Assembly (NCBI RefSeq): GCF_001678945.1
Contig: NZ_CP015124.1
Coordinates: forward strand, 1,116,001 to 1,180,000
Origin: Phaeobacter gallaeciensis
GTDB taxonomy: Bacteria; Pseudomonadota; Alphaproteobacteria; Rhodobacterales; Rhodobacteraceae
Reading direction: 5' to 3'
DNA: 64,000 nucleotides
Under the pieces are notes generated by a model. That model was not told the DNA's origin and searched no databases. It saw only the letters and a program-made list of their open reading frames with translations. This document shows positions 25,343 to 33,734 of this stretch, piece after piece. The first letter of the stretch is position 1, and every line of letters begins with the position of its first letter. A program made the translations under genes and the position numbers.

Positions 25343-25482
25343 TGTGGCCTCCTCACGGGTGTCGTTGGTCTGATACGTGCCGCGGGGTCTAGCCGATGCA
25401 TGTAACAACGGCAAGGTAACGATACGCGCGAAGGCAATGTCGCGGCCTTTGCGCCTCAGCTGCGATTGAGTACGACAGCCTG

Positions 25483-26286
25483 TCAGATATTGGCAAAGTC
25501 TCCGCCACGCCCCTTGCCTGCGGCAAAGCGCGCCGCGCCGTCGCGCCCTTCGGCCACGAAGCTTGCGCGCGATTGCCATTCGCGTTTCAGTGCCGCCGCC
25601 AGTTCCCCCGGTGCCATACGGGCGGAGAGATGATCGGCCAGCATGCAGGCCTGCGGATAGCGCACCAGATCGGCGGCCAGCGCCTGCGCCACCTTCAGGG
25701 CGGCCCCCGGTGCGCAGACCCGACTTGCCAACCCCATCGACAGCGCTTCCGATGCCTGCACCGGGCGTCCGGTCAGGATCAGATCATTTGCGCGTCCCTG
25801 CCCCAGAATGCGCGGCAGGCGCACCGTGCCGCCATCGATCAGCGGCACCCCCCAGCGACGGCAGAATACGCCTGCGGTCGCGTCGTCGGCCATCACGCGC
25901 AGATCGCACCAGGCGGCCAGTTCCAGCCCCCCGGCGACGGCAGGTCCTTCGATGGCAGCGATCACCGGTTTGCGCAGCATCAGCCGCGAAGGTCCCATCG
26001 GTCCGGGCAGCGGATCGACCATGGGATCAGACCACCCTTCAGGAATATCCAGTCCGGCGATCCAGGTATCGGCGGCGCCCGATCCGGCGGACTTCAGATC
26101 AAACCCGGCGCAGAAATAACCGCCCTGCCCGGTCAGCACAGCAACCCGAGCGCCCGGATCTGCGTCAAACGCCAGAAACGCCTCGAACAGCGCGCGGGCC
26201 GTATCCGGATCCACCGCGTTGCGCACCTCGGGGCGGCAGATGGAGATGGTGGTGACACCATCCCGTGTTTCGCTGCTGACTGTCAT
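25483..26286 (-). CDS. Crotonase-fold protein (enoyl-CoA hydratase family, atypical active site)
   Basis: This 267-residue protein has the crotonase core: [10 protein letters not shown] and [18 protein letters not shown] form the oxyanion hole. The first hydratase Glu (GLELAA) is kept. The second, normally in a QPEI-type segment, is missing: the place reads [17 protein letters not shown]. Members of this subgroup are annotated enoyl-CoA hydratases, but a protein without the second Glu may act as isomerase, hydrolase or decarboxylase on an acyl-CoA. It is divergent from slyX and downstream of hisS on the opposite side of a 140-base gap. Confidence 0.85.
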   Translation of the reverse strand: MTVSSETRDGVTTISICRPEVRNAVDPDTARALFEAFLAFDADPGARVAVLTGQGGYFCAGFDLKSAGSGAADTWIAGLDIPEGWSDPMVDPLPGPMGPSRLMLRKPVIAAIEGPAVAGGLELAAWCDLRVMADDATAGVFCRRWGVPLIDGGTVRLPRILGQGRANDLILTGRPVQASEALSMGLASRVCAPGAALKVAQALAADLVRYPQACMLADHLSARMAPGELAAALKREWQSRASFVAEGRDGAARFAAGKGRGGDFANI

Positions 26287-26435
26287 GACCTGTCCTCCCT
26301 GTCGATCCTGTGCCTAGTCGATCCTGTGCCTGTCGGCCGTCTCCCGTCGGCCCACCGTGGTAGCAGGTTGGCGTTTCCCCCATGGACCGGCAAGCCCGGC
26401 GCGCGTATGACGTTGCGCAGCCAAGGAGACACATC

Positions 26436-26630
26436 ATGCAGCACCTGGAAGAACAGATCGCGCATCTTACCCGCACCGTTGACGAGCTGAGCGATGTGAT
26501 TGCCCGTCAGCAAACCGAACTGGACCGCCTGACCCACCGGGTTCAGATGCTGTTCGAGCGCGAGGCAACCCGGTCTCAGGAAGGCACCGGCGGGGTGATT
26601 TTCGGAGATGAACGGCCGCCGCATTACTGA
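26436..26630 (+). CDS. slyX: SlyX family protein
   Basis: This 64-residue protein is a single coiled coil (LEEQIAHLTRTVDELSDVIARQQTELDRLTHRVQ) with a short C-terminal Pro-His-Tyr tail (DERPPHY), the hallmark of SlyX. The function is unknown; the name derives from proximity to slyD in enterobacteria. AAGGAG stands 8 bases before the ATG. Confidence 0.88.
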   Translation: MQHLEEQIAHLTRTVDELSDVIARQQTELDRLTHRVQMLFEREATRSQEGTGGVIFGDERPPHY

Positions 26631-26725
26631 GCTGCTATAGGATTGCAGGCAAGGCTGGAAAGCCCCTTCCCCGGCCACGGTCACCCGTTTCCGCCCCGCC
26701 GCTGCGGCGTTTCAGGCATGCGGCG

Positions 26726-28324
26726 CTAGCCTGCCTTGGAGAACCGGTCCTGCTCCGGATCAGAACTGGAGCGCATGCGCCGCAGCGATGACCACTTTGT
26801 TTCCAGCATCCAAGCCACGTCTTCCCCCGACATGGGGCGGGCGAAATGATACCCTTGCCCCATTTCGCATTTCACCGACTGCAAGAAGTCGAAATCCGCA
26901 TCGGTTTCCACTCCTTCCGCCGTCACCTCCAGATCCAGCCCATGCGCCAGGGCCAGGATCCCCGATACGATTCGCTGGTTTTCGGGCCGATCCTTGATGT
27001 CGGAAATGAAGCTGCCATCGATCTTGATACTGTCGAACGGCAATTGCCGCAGGTTTGACAGCGACGAAAAACCTGCCCCGAAATCATCCAGCGCCACTGT
27101 GACGCCCAGTGCGTGCAGCTGTCTTAGGGTGGATTGCGCCATGGCAAAATCCGACATGATTGCGGTTTCCGTCAGCTCGATTTCCAACCGGCGGGGATCA
27201 AAGCCCGTTTCCTCGAACACCTCTTTCATCCGCTCGACCAGATGACCGTCGCGGAACTGGGTCGGCGATACATTCACCGCCAGCCGCACCCGCGGATCCC
27301 AACTGCGCGCCACAAGGCAGGCCTGGCGCAGGACGCTCCAGCCCAGCGGGGCAATCAGCCCGACATCCTCGGCGATTTCAATGAACAGATCAGGCGGCAC
27401 CACGCCGCGGGTGGCGTGGGTCCAGCGCGCAAGCACCTCAAAGCCGCGCAGCCTGTCGGTGGCAATATCAAAGACGGGCTGAAAAAAGGGTGCGATTTCG
27501 TCATTCGCTACGGCCTCTTTCAGATCCAGCTCCAATGCGCGCCGCTCCCGCGCCTCCTGTTCCAACTCTGCGTCGAACCAGGCAAATTGCCCACGGCCGC
27601 CTTTCTTGGCCGAATAGAGCGCCTGATCCGCGTATTGCAGGGCGTCTGACGCCTTATGCCGGGGTGTCAGCAAGGCCAGTCCGACACTTGTGCCGACGGA
27701 CAGCCGGATACCATCCACCAGAATCGGCTGTGAAATCGCAGTCAGCAAACGTCGGGCGACGCTTTCAGCGCGCGTCGCGGTGGTCTCTGGATCCAGCGCG
27801 ATTGCAAATTCATCTCCGCCCAGACGCGCAACAAGATCATCCGCAGTGAGTTCTGCCCGCAGCCGCGCTGCACACTCCATCAGGACCAGATCGCCATAGG
27901 CATGTCCGTGGATGTCATTGACCGCCTTGAACCGATCAAGATCCAGCATCAGCACAACCCCGCCCGATGCCCCGTCTGCGCTGTCGAGCGTAGCCAGGTG
28001 ATCGACGAACGCACGCCGGTTCGGCAGGCCCGTCAGGGGATCATGCCACGCGAACTGCTGCGCCTCTTTCTCGGCCCGGTCCCGTTCCCCTGCAACGCGG
28101 GCCAACTGGCGGGACCTTACGATCAGCGCAACAAACGACCCGAAGGCCAGGTTGAGCACCAGAATGGCGATCTCGTCCAGCTCCCAGTCCTCATGCGCGC
28201 GACTGTACTCGTAGAAGGTATCGAATGCATCGATTTCAACGCTGATCACAAAGGTTATCATCGTCCCTGCACAGATCAGCAGGTAGACCCAGTAGTCTTT
28301 CAATCTGGCGAAAAACGATGACAC
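26726..28324 (-). CDS. Membrane GGDEF-EAL cyclic-di-GMP protein
   Basis: This 532-residue protein starts with GTG. Two membrane segments (about 10-30 and 52-68) flank a short acidic periplasmic loop (DAFDTFYEYSRAHEDWELDE). A short coiled stretch leads to GGDEF (about 90-250, motif RLGGDEF intact near 168) and EAL (about 270-515, E-V-L variant). NVSPTQFRD, ELTETAIM, DDFGAGFSS, IKIDGSF and AEGVET are present, so both catalytic halves look active. With no classical sensor domain, the loop or membrane may be the input. It is downstream of dnaE on the same strand, 140 bases away. Confidence 0.93.
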   Translation of the reverse strand: MSSFFARLKDYWVYLLICAGTMITFVISVEIDAFDTFYEYSRAHEDWELDEIAILVLNLAFGSFVALIVRSRQLARVAGERDRAEKEAQQFAWHDPLTGLPNRRAFVDHLATLDSADGASGGVVLMLDLDRFKAVNDIHGHAYGDLVLMECAARLRAELTADDLVARLGGDEFAIALDPETTATRAESVARRLLTAISQPILVDGIRLSVGTSVGLALLTPRHKASDALQYADQALYSAKKGGRGQFAWFDAELEQEARERRALELDLKEAVANDEIAPFFQPVFDIATDRLRGFEVLARWTHATRGVVPPDLFIEIAEDVGLIAPLGWSVLRQACLVARSWDPRVRLAVNVSPTQFRDGHLVERMKEVFEETGFDPRRLEIELTETAIMSDFAMAQSTLRQLHALGVTVALDDFGAGFSSLSNLRQLPFDSIKIDGSFISDIKDRPENQRIVSGILALAHGLDLEVTAEGVETDADFDFLQSVKCEMGQGYHFARPMSGEDVAWMLETKWSSLRRMRSSSDPEQDRFSKAG

Positions 28325-28466
28325 GAAGCAGCCCTAGTGCAAAAGGTTTCCCTTTGACTATGCCAGTTATCCTAAAAACACGTTCAGCAAGAAGAAGACG
28401 TTTATCTAAAGCTTTAACGGTTCCCTCCCCACATCCCGGCGCGGTGGTTTCCCGCCGGGTCTGGGG

Positions 28467-31400
28467 TTAGATTTCCTCGACGTCCAGAACACCTTCCAGC
28501 GACTTCAGCGCGCCCTTGATCTGCGGGTTGATCGGAAAGATCTGCCCCAGATCCATTTCCACATCGCCCGGAAGACCGGGATCCTGCAGATACATTAGCA
28601 CCTCGCCCCGGCTGGCGTTGCGGGCGGCGGATTTTGCATCCTCCAGCACGCGGGCCACAGTGCCGATGGCGCTGGCATCGCTGACATAGACCCTGAGCGA
28701 GCTTTTCCCGGCATCGGCAATGGCCGCATCCACTGGCCCGACCGAGCGCACCAACAGTTTCAGCTGATCGCTTTCCATGGTCGCCTCGGCGGTGATCACC
28801 ACCTTGGCACCGGTCTCAAGGAACTCGCGCGACTTTTCCAGAACTTCGGAGAACAGGGTCACCTCGTAGGCGCCGCTGGTATCGCTGAGCTGGGCAAAGG
28901 CAAACCGGTTGCCGCGCGCCGATTTGCGCTCCTGCCGCCCGGCGACAACCCCGGCCATCTTGGCCATGAAGGGACCGCGCTCGGCCTTGGCGGTGACCTC
29001 ATCCAGGGTCATCACGTCCTTGCGTTTCAGGGCGGGCATATAGTCGTCCAGCGGGTGACCGGACAGGTAGAAACCGATCGCCTTGAATTCCTCGCCCAGC
29101 CGTTCGGCAGGCAGCCAGTCCGGAGTTCCTGCGAGGCGTGGTTCCGGCAGGTCATCCCCCGCCTCGCCGAATAGCGAAACCTGGTTGGAATTCTTCTGTT
29201 CGTGGATCGCGGCAGAATAATTGACCAGCCCCTCAAGGCTTTCGAACAGGCGGCGGCGGTTGCTGTCGAGCTGGTCAAAGGCTCCGGCCCGCACCAGCAT
29301 TTCCAGCGGGCGCTTGCCGACCTTCTTCAGATTCACCCGGCGGGCAAAGTCGAAAATACTGACAAAGGGCCGTTCCGTGCCATCCTCGCGCCGCGCCGCT
29401 GTCACCAGCCGCATGACATCGACGCCGACGTTCTTGAGCGCGCCCAGCGCATAGACCAGTTCGCCGTTCACCACGTTGAACGTCGCCTCTGACCGGTTCA
29501 CGCAGGGCGGCACGTAGGGCAGGCTCAGCCCCTTTCGAACCTCTTCGAAATAGATCGCCAGCTTATCCGTGAGGTGAATATCGCAGTTCATGACCCCGGC
29601 CATGAACTCCACCGGGTGGTTCGCCTTCAGCCAAGCCGTCTGGTAGGACACCACCGCATAAGCCGCCGCGTGGGATTTGTTGAAGCCGTAGTTGGCGAAT
29701 TTCTCCAGAAGGTCGAAAACCTCCGAGGCTTTTTTCTTGTCGACGCCATTCTCCGCCGCACCCTTTTCGAATTTCGGGCGCTCGGCGTCCATCGCCTCCT
29801 TGATCTTCTTACCCATCGCGCGGCGCAACAGGTCCGCGCCGCCAAGCGAATAGCCCGCCATGACCTGGGCGATCTGCATCACCTGTTCCTGATAGACGAT
29901 GATGCCTTGGGTTTCCTCAAGGATATGGTCGATCAGCGGATGTACCGAGGTGATCTTGCGCTGGCCGTTCTTCACCTCACAATAGGTTGGAATATTCTCC
30001 ATCGGACCGGGACGATAGAGCGCCACCAGCGCAACGATATCCTCGATGCAGTTCGGCTTCATGCGCTTCAGCGCATCCATCATGCCGGTGGATTCCACCT
30101 GGAACACGGCAACCGTCTTGGCCGAGGAATAAAGCTTGTAAGAGGCCTCGTCATCAAGCGGGATGGCGTTGATCTCGTTCACCGCGCCTTCGGGCGGCTC
30201 ATAAAGCTGGGTGCCATCGGCTGCGATGTGCAGATCGCGCCCGGACTGGTTGATAAGATCCACCGCGTTTTGAATTACGGTCAGCGTCTTCAGGCCCAGA
30301 AAGTCGAACTTCACCAGACCGGCCTGCTCCACCCATTTCATATTGAACTGGGTCGCAGGCATGTCCGACCGCGGATCCTGATAAAGCGGCACCAGCGCAT
30401 CCAGTGGCCGGTCGCCAATCACCACCCCCGCCGCGTGGGTCGAGGCATTCCTGAGCAGACCTTCGACCTGTTGACCGTATGTCAGAAGCCGGTCCACCAC
30501 AGGCTCATTGCGGGCTTCTTCCTTCAAGCGCGGTTCGTCCTGCAAGGCCTTTTCGATGGAGACAGGTTTCACCCCTTCCACCGGGATCATCTTGGACAGG
30601 CGGTCCACCTGGCCATAGGGCATCTGCAAGACGCGCCCGATATCGCGTACCGCCGCCTTGGACAGGAGCGCACCGAAGGTGATGATCTGGCCTACTTTGT
30701 CGCGGCCATATTTTTGCTGCACGTAGCGGATCGTCTCTTCACGCCGGTCCATACAAAAGTCGATGTCGAAGTCGGGCATAGAAACCCGTTCCGGATTCAA
30801 AAAGCGTTCGAAAAGCAGGCTGTAGCGCAAAGGGTCAAGGTCGGTGATGGTCAGCGCATAGGCCACCAACGAGCCCGCACCCGAGCCACGGCCAGGCCCG
30901 ACAGGGATATTGTTATCCTTGGACCATTTGATGAAGTCCGCAACGATCAGGAAGTAGCCGGGGAAGCCCATGCCCTCGATGATGTCCAACTCGAAATCGA
31001 GCCGTTTCTGGTATTCCTCGACGCTAACCGCATGCGGGATCACCGCAAGCCGGTTCTGCAGGCCCTCGTTCGCTTGTCGCCTAAGTTCCTGCACCTCGTC
31101 ATCGGCAAATTTCGGTAGGATCGGGTCGCGCCGATAGGCCATGAAAGCACAACGTTTGGCGATTTCCACCGTGTTCTCGACCGCCTCGGGCAGATCGGCA
31201 AACAGCGTGACCATCTCCTGCTGGCTTTTGAAATAATGCTGTGCGGTCAGGCGGCGGCGCGGCTCGGACTGGTCCACATAGGCGCCTTCCGCGATGCAGA
31301 TCATGGCATCATGCGCCTCATACATCTCGGTCTTGGGGAAATAGACGTCATTGGTGGCGACCAGCGGCAGCTCCATCGCATAGGCCATTTCCACATGGCC

Positions 31401-31979
31401 GCGCTCGGTCAGCTTTTCCGCATCGGGCTGCCCGTCCTCGCCCGGATGGCGCTGCAATTCTACATACAGCCGATCCGGGTAGATCGCCTTCAACCGCTGC
31501 ATCAGCGCTTCGGCCGCCGGGCGCTGTCCCTGCTGCAAAAGCTGTCCCACCGGCCCGTTCGGCCCGCCGGACAGACAGATCAGCCCCGCCGAATTGGCCT
31601 CCAGATCCTCCAGAGTGACCTGCGGCAGCTGCCCACCCTTGTCCACGTAAAGACAGGAGGACAGCTTCATCAGATGCTCGTAACCCTCCTCGTTCTGGGC
31701 CAGCAGAACGATGGGGGCCGGCGCCTTGGGGCGCTCTCCCGGTTCGGTCTTCTCGAAAGTCAGATCCACCTGACAGCCGATGATGGGCTGGATCCCGGCG
31801 CCGGACAGGGTGACCGAGAATTCCAACGCGGAAAACATCGCATTGGTATCCGTCACCGCAATGGCAGGCATATCGTTTGCCTTGCACAGATCCGGCAGCT
31901 TCTTCAGCCGCAGCGCCCCCTCCAGCAAAGAGTATTCGGTGTGGGTGCGCAGGTGAATGAATCGGGGAGCGTTGGTCAT
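28467..31979 (-). CDS. dnaE: DNA polymerase III alpha subunit
   Basis: This 1170-residue replicative polymerase matches the usual DnaE1 length. It opens with the PHP domain (HLRTHTEYSLLEGALRL, with the HxH, then AVTDTNAMF). The palm carries the catalytic Asp pair in SMPDFDIDFCMDRR (near 400), and the fingers carry GPGRGSGAGSLVAYALTITDLDP. A helix-hairpin-helix region and an OB fold (VAGRQERKSARGNRFAFAQLSDTSG) follow near 1000-1060. It is divergent from xdhA across 393 bases. A GC-rich stem lies after the stop but has no T-run. Confidence 0.97.
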   Translation of the reverse strand: MTNAPRFIHLRTHTEYSLLEGALRLKKLPDLCKANDMPAIAVTDTNAMFSALEFSVTLSGAGIQPIIGCQVDLTFEKTEPGERPKAPAPIVLLAQNEEGYEHLMKLSSCLYVDKGGQLPQVTLEDLEANSAGLICLSGGPNGPVGQLLQQGQRPAAEALMQRLKAIYPDRLYVELQRHPGEDGQPDAEKLTERGHVEMAYAMELPLVATNDVYFPKTEMYEAHDAMICIAEGAYVDQSEPRRRLTAQHYFKSQQEMVTLFADLPEAVENTVEIAKRCAFMAYRRDPILPKFADDEVQELRRQANEGLQNRLAVIPHAVSVEEYQKRLDFELDIIEGMGFPGYFLIVADFIKWSKDNNIPVGPGRGSGAGSLVAYALTITDLDPLRYSLLFERFLNPERVSMPDFDIDFCMDRREETIRYVQQKYGRDKVGQIITFGALLSKAAVRDIGRVLQMPYGQVDRLSKMIPVEGVKPVSIEKALQDEPRLKEEARNEPVVDRLLTYGQQVEGLLRNASTHAAGVVIGDRPLDALVPLYQDPRSDMPATQFNMKWVEQAGLVKFDFLGLKTLTVIQNAVDLINQSGRDLHIAADGTQLYEPPEGAVNEINAIPLDDEASYKLYSSAKTVAVFQVESTGMMDALKRMKPNCIEDIVALVALYRPGPMENIPTYCEVKNGQRKITSVHPLIDHILEETQGIIVYQEQVMQIAQVMAGYSLGGADLLRRAMGKKIKEAMDAERPKFEKGAAENGVDKKKASEVFDLLEKFANYGFNKSHAAAYAVVSYQTAWLKANHPVEFMAGVMNCDIHLTDKLAIYFEEVRKGLSLPYVPPCVNRSEATFNVVNGELVYALGALKNVGVDVMRLVTAARREDGTERPFVSIFDFARRVNLKKVGKRPLEMLVRAGAFDQLDSNRRRLFESLEGLVNYSAAIHEQKNSNQVSLFGEAGDDLPEPRLAGTPDWLPAERLGEEFKAIGFYLSGHPLDDYMPALKRKDVMTLDEVTAKAERGPFMAKMAGVVAGRQERKSARGNRFAFAQLSDTSGAYEVTLFSEVLEKSREFLETGAKVVITAEATMESDQLKLLVRSVGPVDAAIADAGKSSLRVYVSDASAIGTVARVLEDAKSAARNASRGEVLMYLQDPGLPGDVEMDLGQIFPINPQIKGALKSLEGVLDVEEI

Positions 31980-32372
31980 GGCTGCAAGCTATCCGATCCC
32001 ACGCGCAGGAGAAAAGCGCATTCGTGCCGCGCCCGGCAGTTTGCGCGCTGCCGCCTGTCACCGCAGATTCTGTCTTTTCGCCTGAATAATGGGCTGTATT
32101 CTTCGCCTCTTTTTGAAAGTGTTTTCAACAGGCGCGGCAAGCCAGCGCACTCAAATCCCCGCTACCGCACTAATAACAAATGGAAATCATTCGACCGGAC
32201 GATTTCACGGCCAAAAGCTTTTGCCGCCCGTAGTGTCGCTTTTTCTTGCCAGAATCCGCTTGGGCTTTCTAGGCTATGCTTAACAAGCATGCATATATCC
32301 CGCTGGCTCTTCTACGTCGCATCGAAGGGTTGGCAGTACGGGAAAACAGGGTAAGGCGACGGGTTTCACAAG
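31980..32372. other. Divergent dnaE / xdhA promoter region
   Basis: These 393 bases hold no gene I can support. The half nearer xdhA is AT-richer than its surroundings, as promoters are. An ATGCTT-AAC-AAGCAT inverted repeat (32276-32290) stands 83 bases before the xdhA start. Confidence 0.5.
32276..32290. promoter_or_regulatory. Candidate operator ATGCTT-AAC-AAGCAT upstream of xdhA
   Basis: This perfect 6-base inverted repeat with a 3-base spacer lies in the only upstream region of the xdh-importer unit. Size and symmetry suit a dimeric repressor of GntR or TetR type. No regulator gene is adjacent, so the partner is unknown. Confidence 0.35.
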
Positions 32373-33734
32373 ATGACAATCACCTTTCATCTGAACGGTG
32401 AGGAGGTAACGCTGAGCGATGCGAATTCGTCGGCGACGCTGCTCGATTGGCTGCGCGAAGAGCGCGGCCTGACCGGCACCAAGGAAGGCTGCAACGAGGG
32501 CGACTGCGGCGCCTGCACGGTGATGGTGACCGATGAACAGGGCGCAAAGCCGCTGAATGCCTGCATTCTGTTCCTGCCACAGCTGAACGGCAAATCGGTG
32601 CGCACCGTCGAAGGCGCTGCCGGGCCGGACGGCAGCCTGCACCCGGTTCAGGATGCAATGATCAACCATCATGGCAGCCAGTGCGGGTTCTGCACCCCCG
32701 GCTTCGTCATGTCGATGGTCACCGCACACAAGAACGGCGCCCACGATTTCGACGACCAATTGGCCGGAAACCTGTGCCGCTGCACCGGCTATGCGCCCAT
32801 CATCCGCGCGGCCAAGGCGGCAGCCGACCAGCCAGTGCCCGACTGGATCGCATCCGAGGCCCCACCTGCGGCCACAGCCCTTGATAACATGCCGACTTCA
32901 TCCGACGATCTCGCCGCGCTCTTCGCCGCTAACCCCGAGGCAACGCTGGTGGCCGGGGCGACGGATGTCGGTCTCTGGGTGACCAAGGGCCTGCGCAATC
33001 TGGAGCATATGATTTTCCTAGACCGCTGCACCGACCTGAAACAGATCGAGATCAGCGAAGAGACCGTGCGCGTCGGCGCCATGGTCGACATGAACCGGAT
33101 GCGGGCTGCCATCGCCCCGCTGCACCCGTCCTATGCCGAGATGATCCGCCGCTATGCCTCGCAGCAGGTGCGTGCAGCCGCCACGGTCGGCGGCAATATC
33201 GCCAATGGCTCCCCCATCGGGGACAACCCGCCCGCGCTCATCGCGCTTGGCGCCACGCTGCATCTTCGCAAGGGCGACACCCGGCGCGATCTGCCGCTTG
33301 AAGACTTCTTCCTTGAATACGGCAAACAGGACCGTCAGCCGGGCGAATTCGTCGAGGCGGTTTCTTTCCCGCGTCAGCCCGATACCCTGCGCGTCTATAA
33401 GCTCTCCAAACGCTTTGACCAGGACATCTCGGCCGTGCTCGGCGCTTTCAATGTCACGGTCGAAGATGGCATCGTGCGCGCGGCGCGCATCGCCTTTGGC
33501 GGCATGGCAGGCATTCCCAAGCGCGCGTCCAATGTTGAGGCCGCTCTTTCCGGGCAACCCTGGACACCGGCAACCATTGCCCTTGCCCAAGCGGAATTCG
33601 ACAAGGACTTCACCCCGATGCGGGACATGCGCGCCTCGGATGAATACCGCCTCGACTGCGCCCGCAACATGCTGCAACGCTGTTTCGCGGATCTCGCGGG
33701 CGAAACCGTCAGCGTGCTGGAGGTGGGCCAATGA
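32373..33734 (+). CDS. xdhA: Xanthine dehydrogenase small subunit (2Fe-2S / FAD)
   Basis: This 453-residue subunit passes electrons from molybdenum to FAD and NAD+. The N-terminal ferredoxin-like domain has Cys in CNEGDCGACTV, and the second cluster domain has QCGFCTPGF and LCRCTGY. The FAD domain (about 175-440) shows VAGATDVGLWV and TVGGNIANGSPIGDNPPALIALGA. It overlaps xdhB by 4 bases. This is the two-chain bacterial arrangement rather than the fused eukaryotic one. It is the first gene of a unit that runs into a nucleoside-type importer. Confidence 0.96.
   Translation: MTITFHLNGEEVTLSDANSSATLLDWLREERGLTGTKEGCNEGDCGACTVMVTDEQGAKPLNACILFLPQLNGKSVRTVEGAAGPDGSLHPVQDAMINHHGSQCGFCTPGFVMSMVTAHKNGAHDFDDQLAGNLCRCTGYAPIIRAAKAAADQPVPDWIASEAPPAATALDNMPTSSDDLAALFAANPEATLVAGATDVGLWVTKGLRNLEHMIFLDRCTDLKQIEISEETVRVGAMVDMNRMRAAIAPLHPSYAEMIRRYASQQVRAAATVGGNIANGSPIGDNPPALIALGATLHLRKGDTRRDLPLEDFFLEYGKQDRQPGEFVEAVSFPRQPDTLRVYKLSKRFDQDISAVLGAFNVTVEDGIVRAARIAFGGMAGIPKRASNVEAALSGQPWTPATIALAQAEFDKDFTPMRDMRASDEYRLDCARNMLQRCFADLAGETVSVLEVGQ

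Noticed and set aside
28440-28466. GC-rich stem after dnaE as a terminator
   Set aside because: The stem CCCGGCG/CGCCGGG is real but is followed by a G-rich stretch, not T's.
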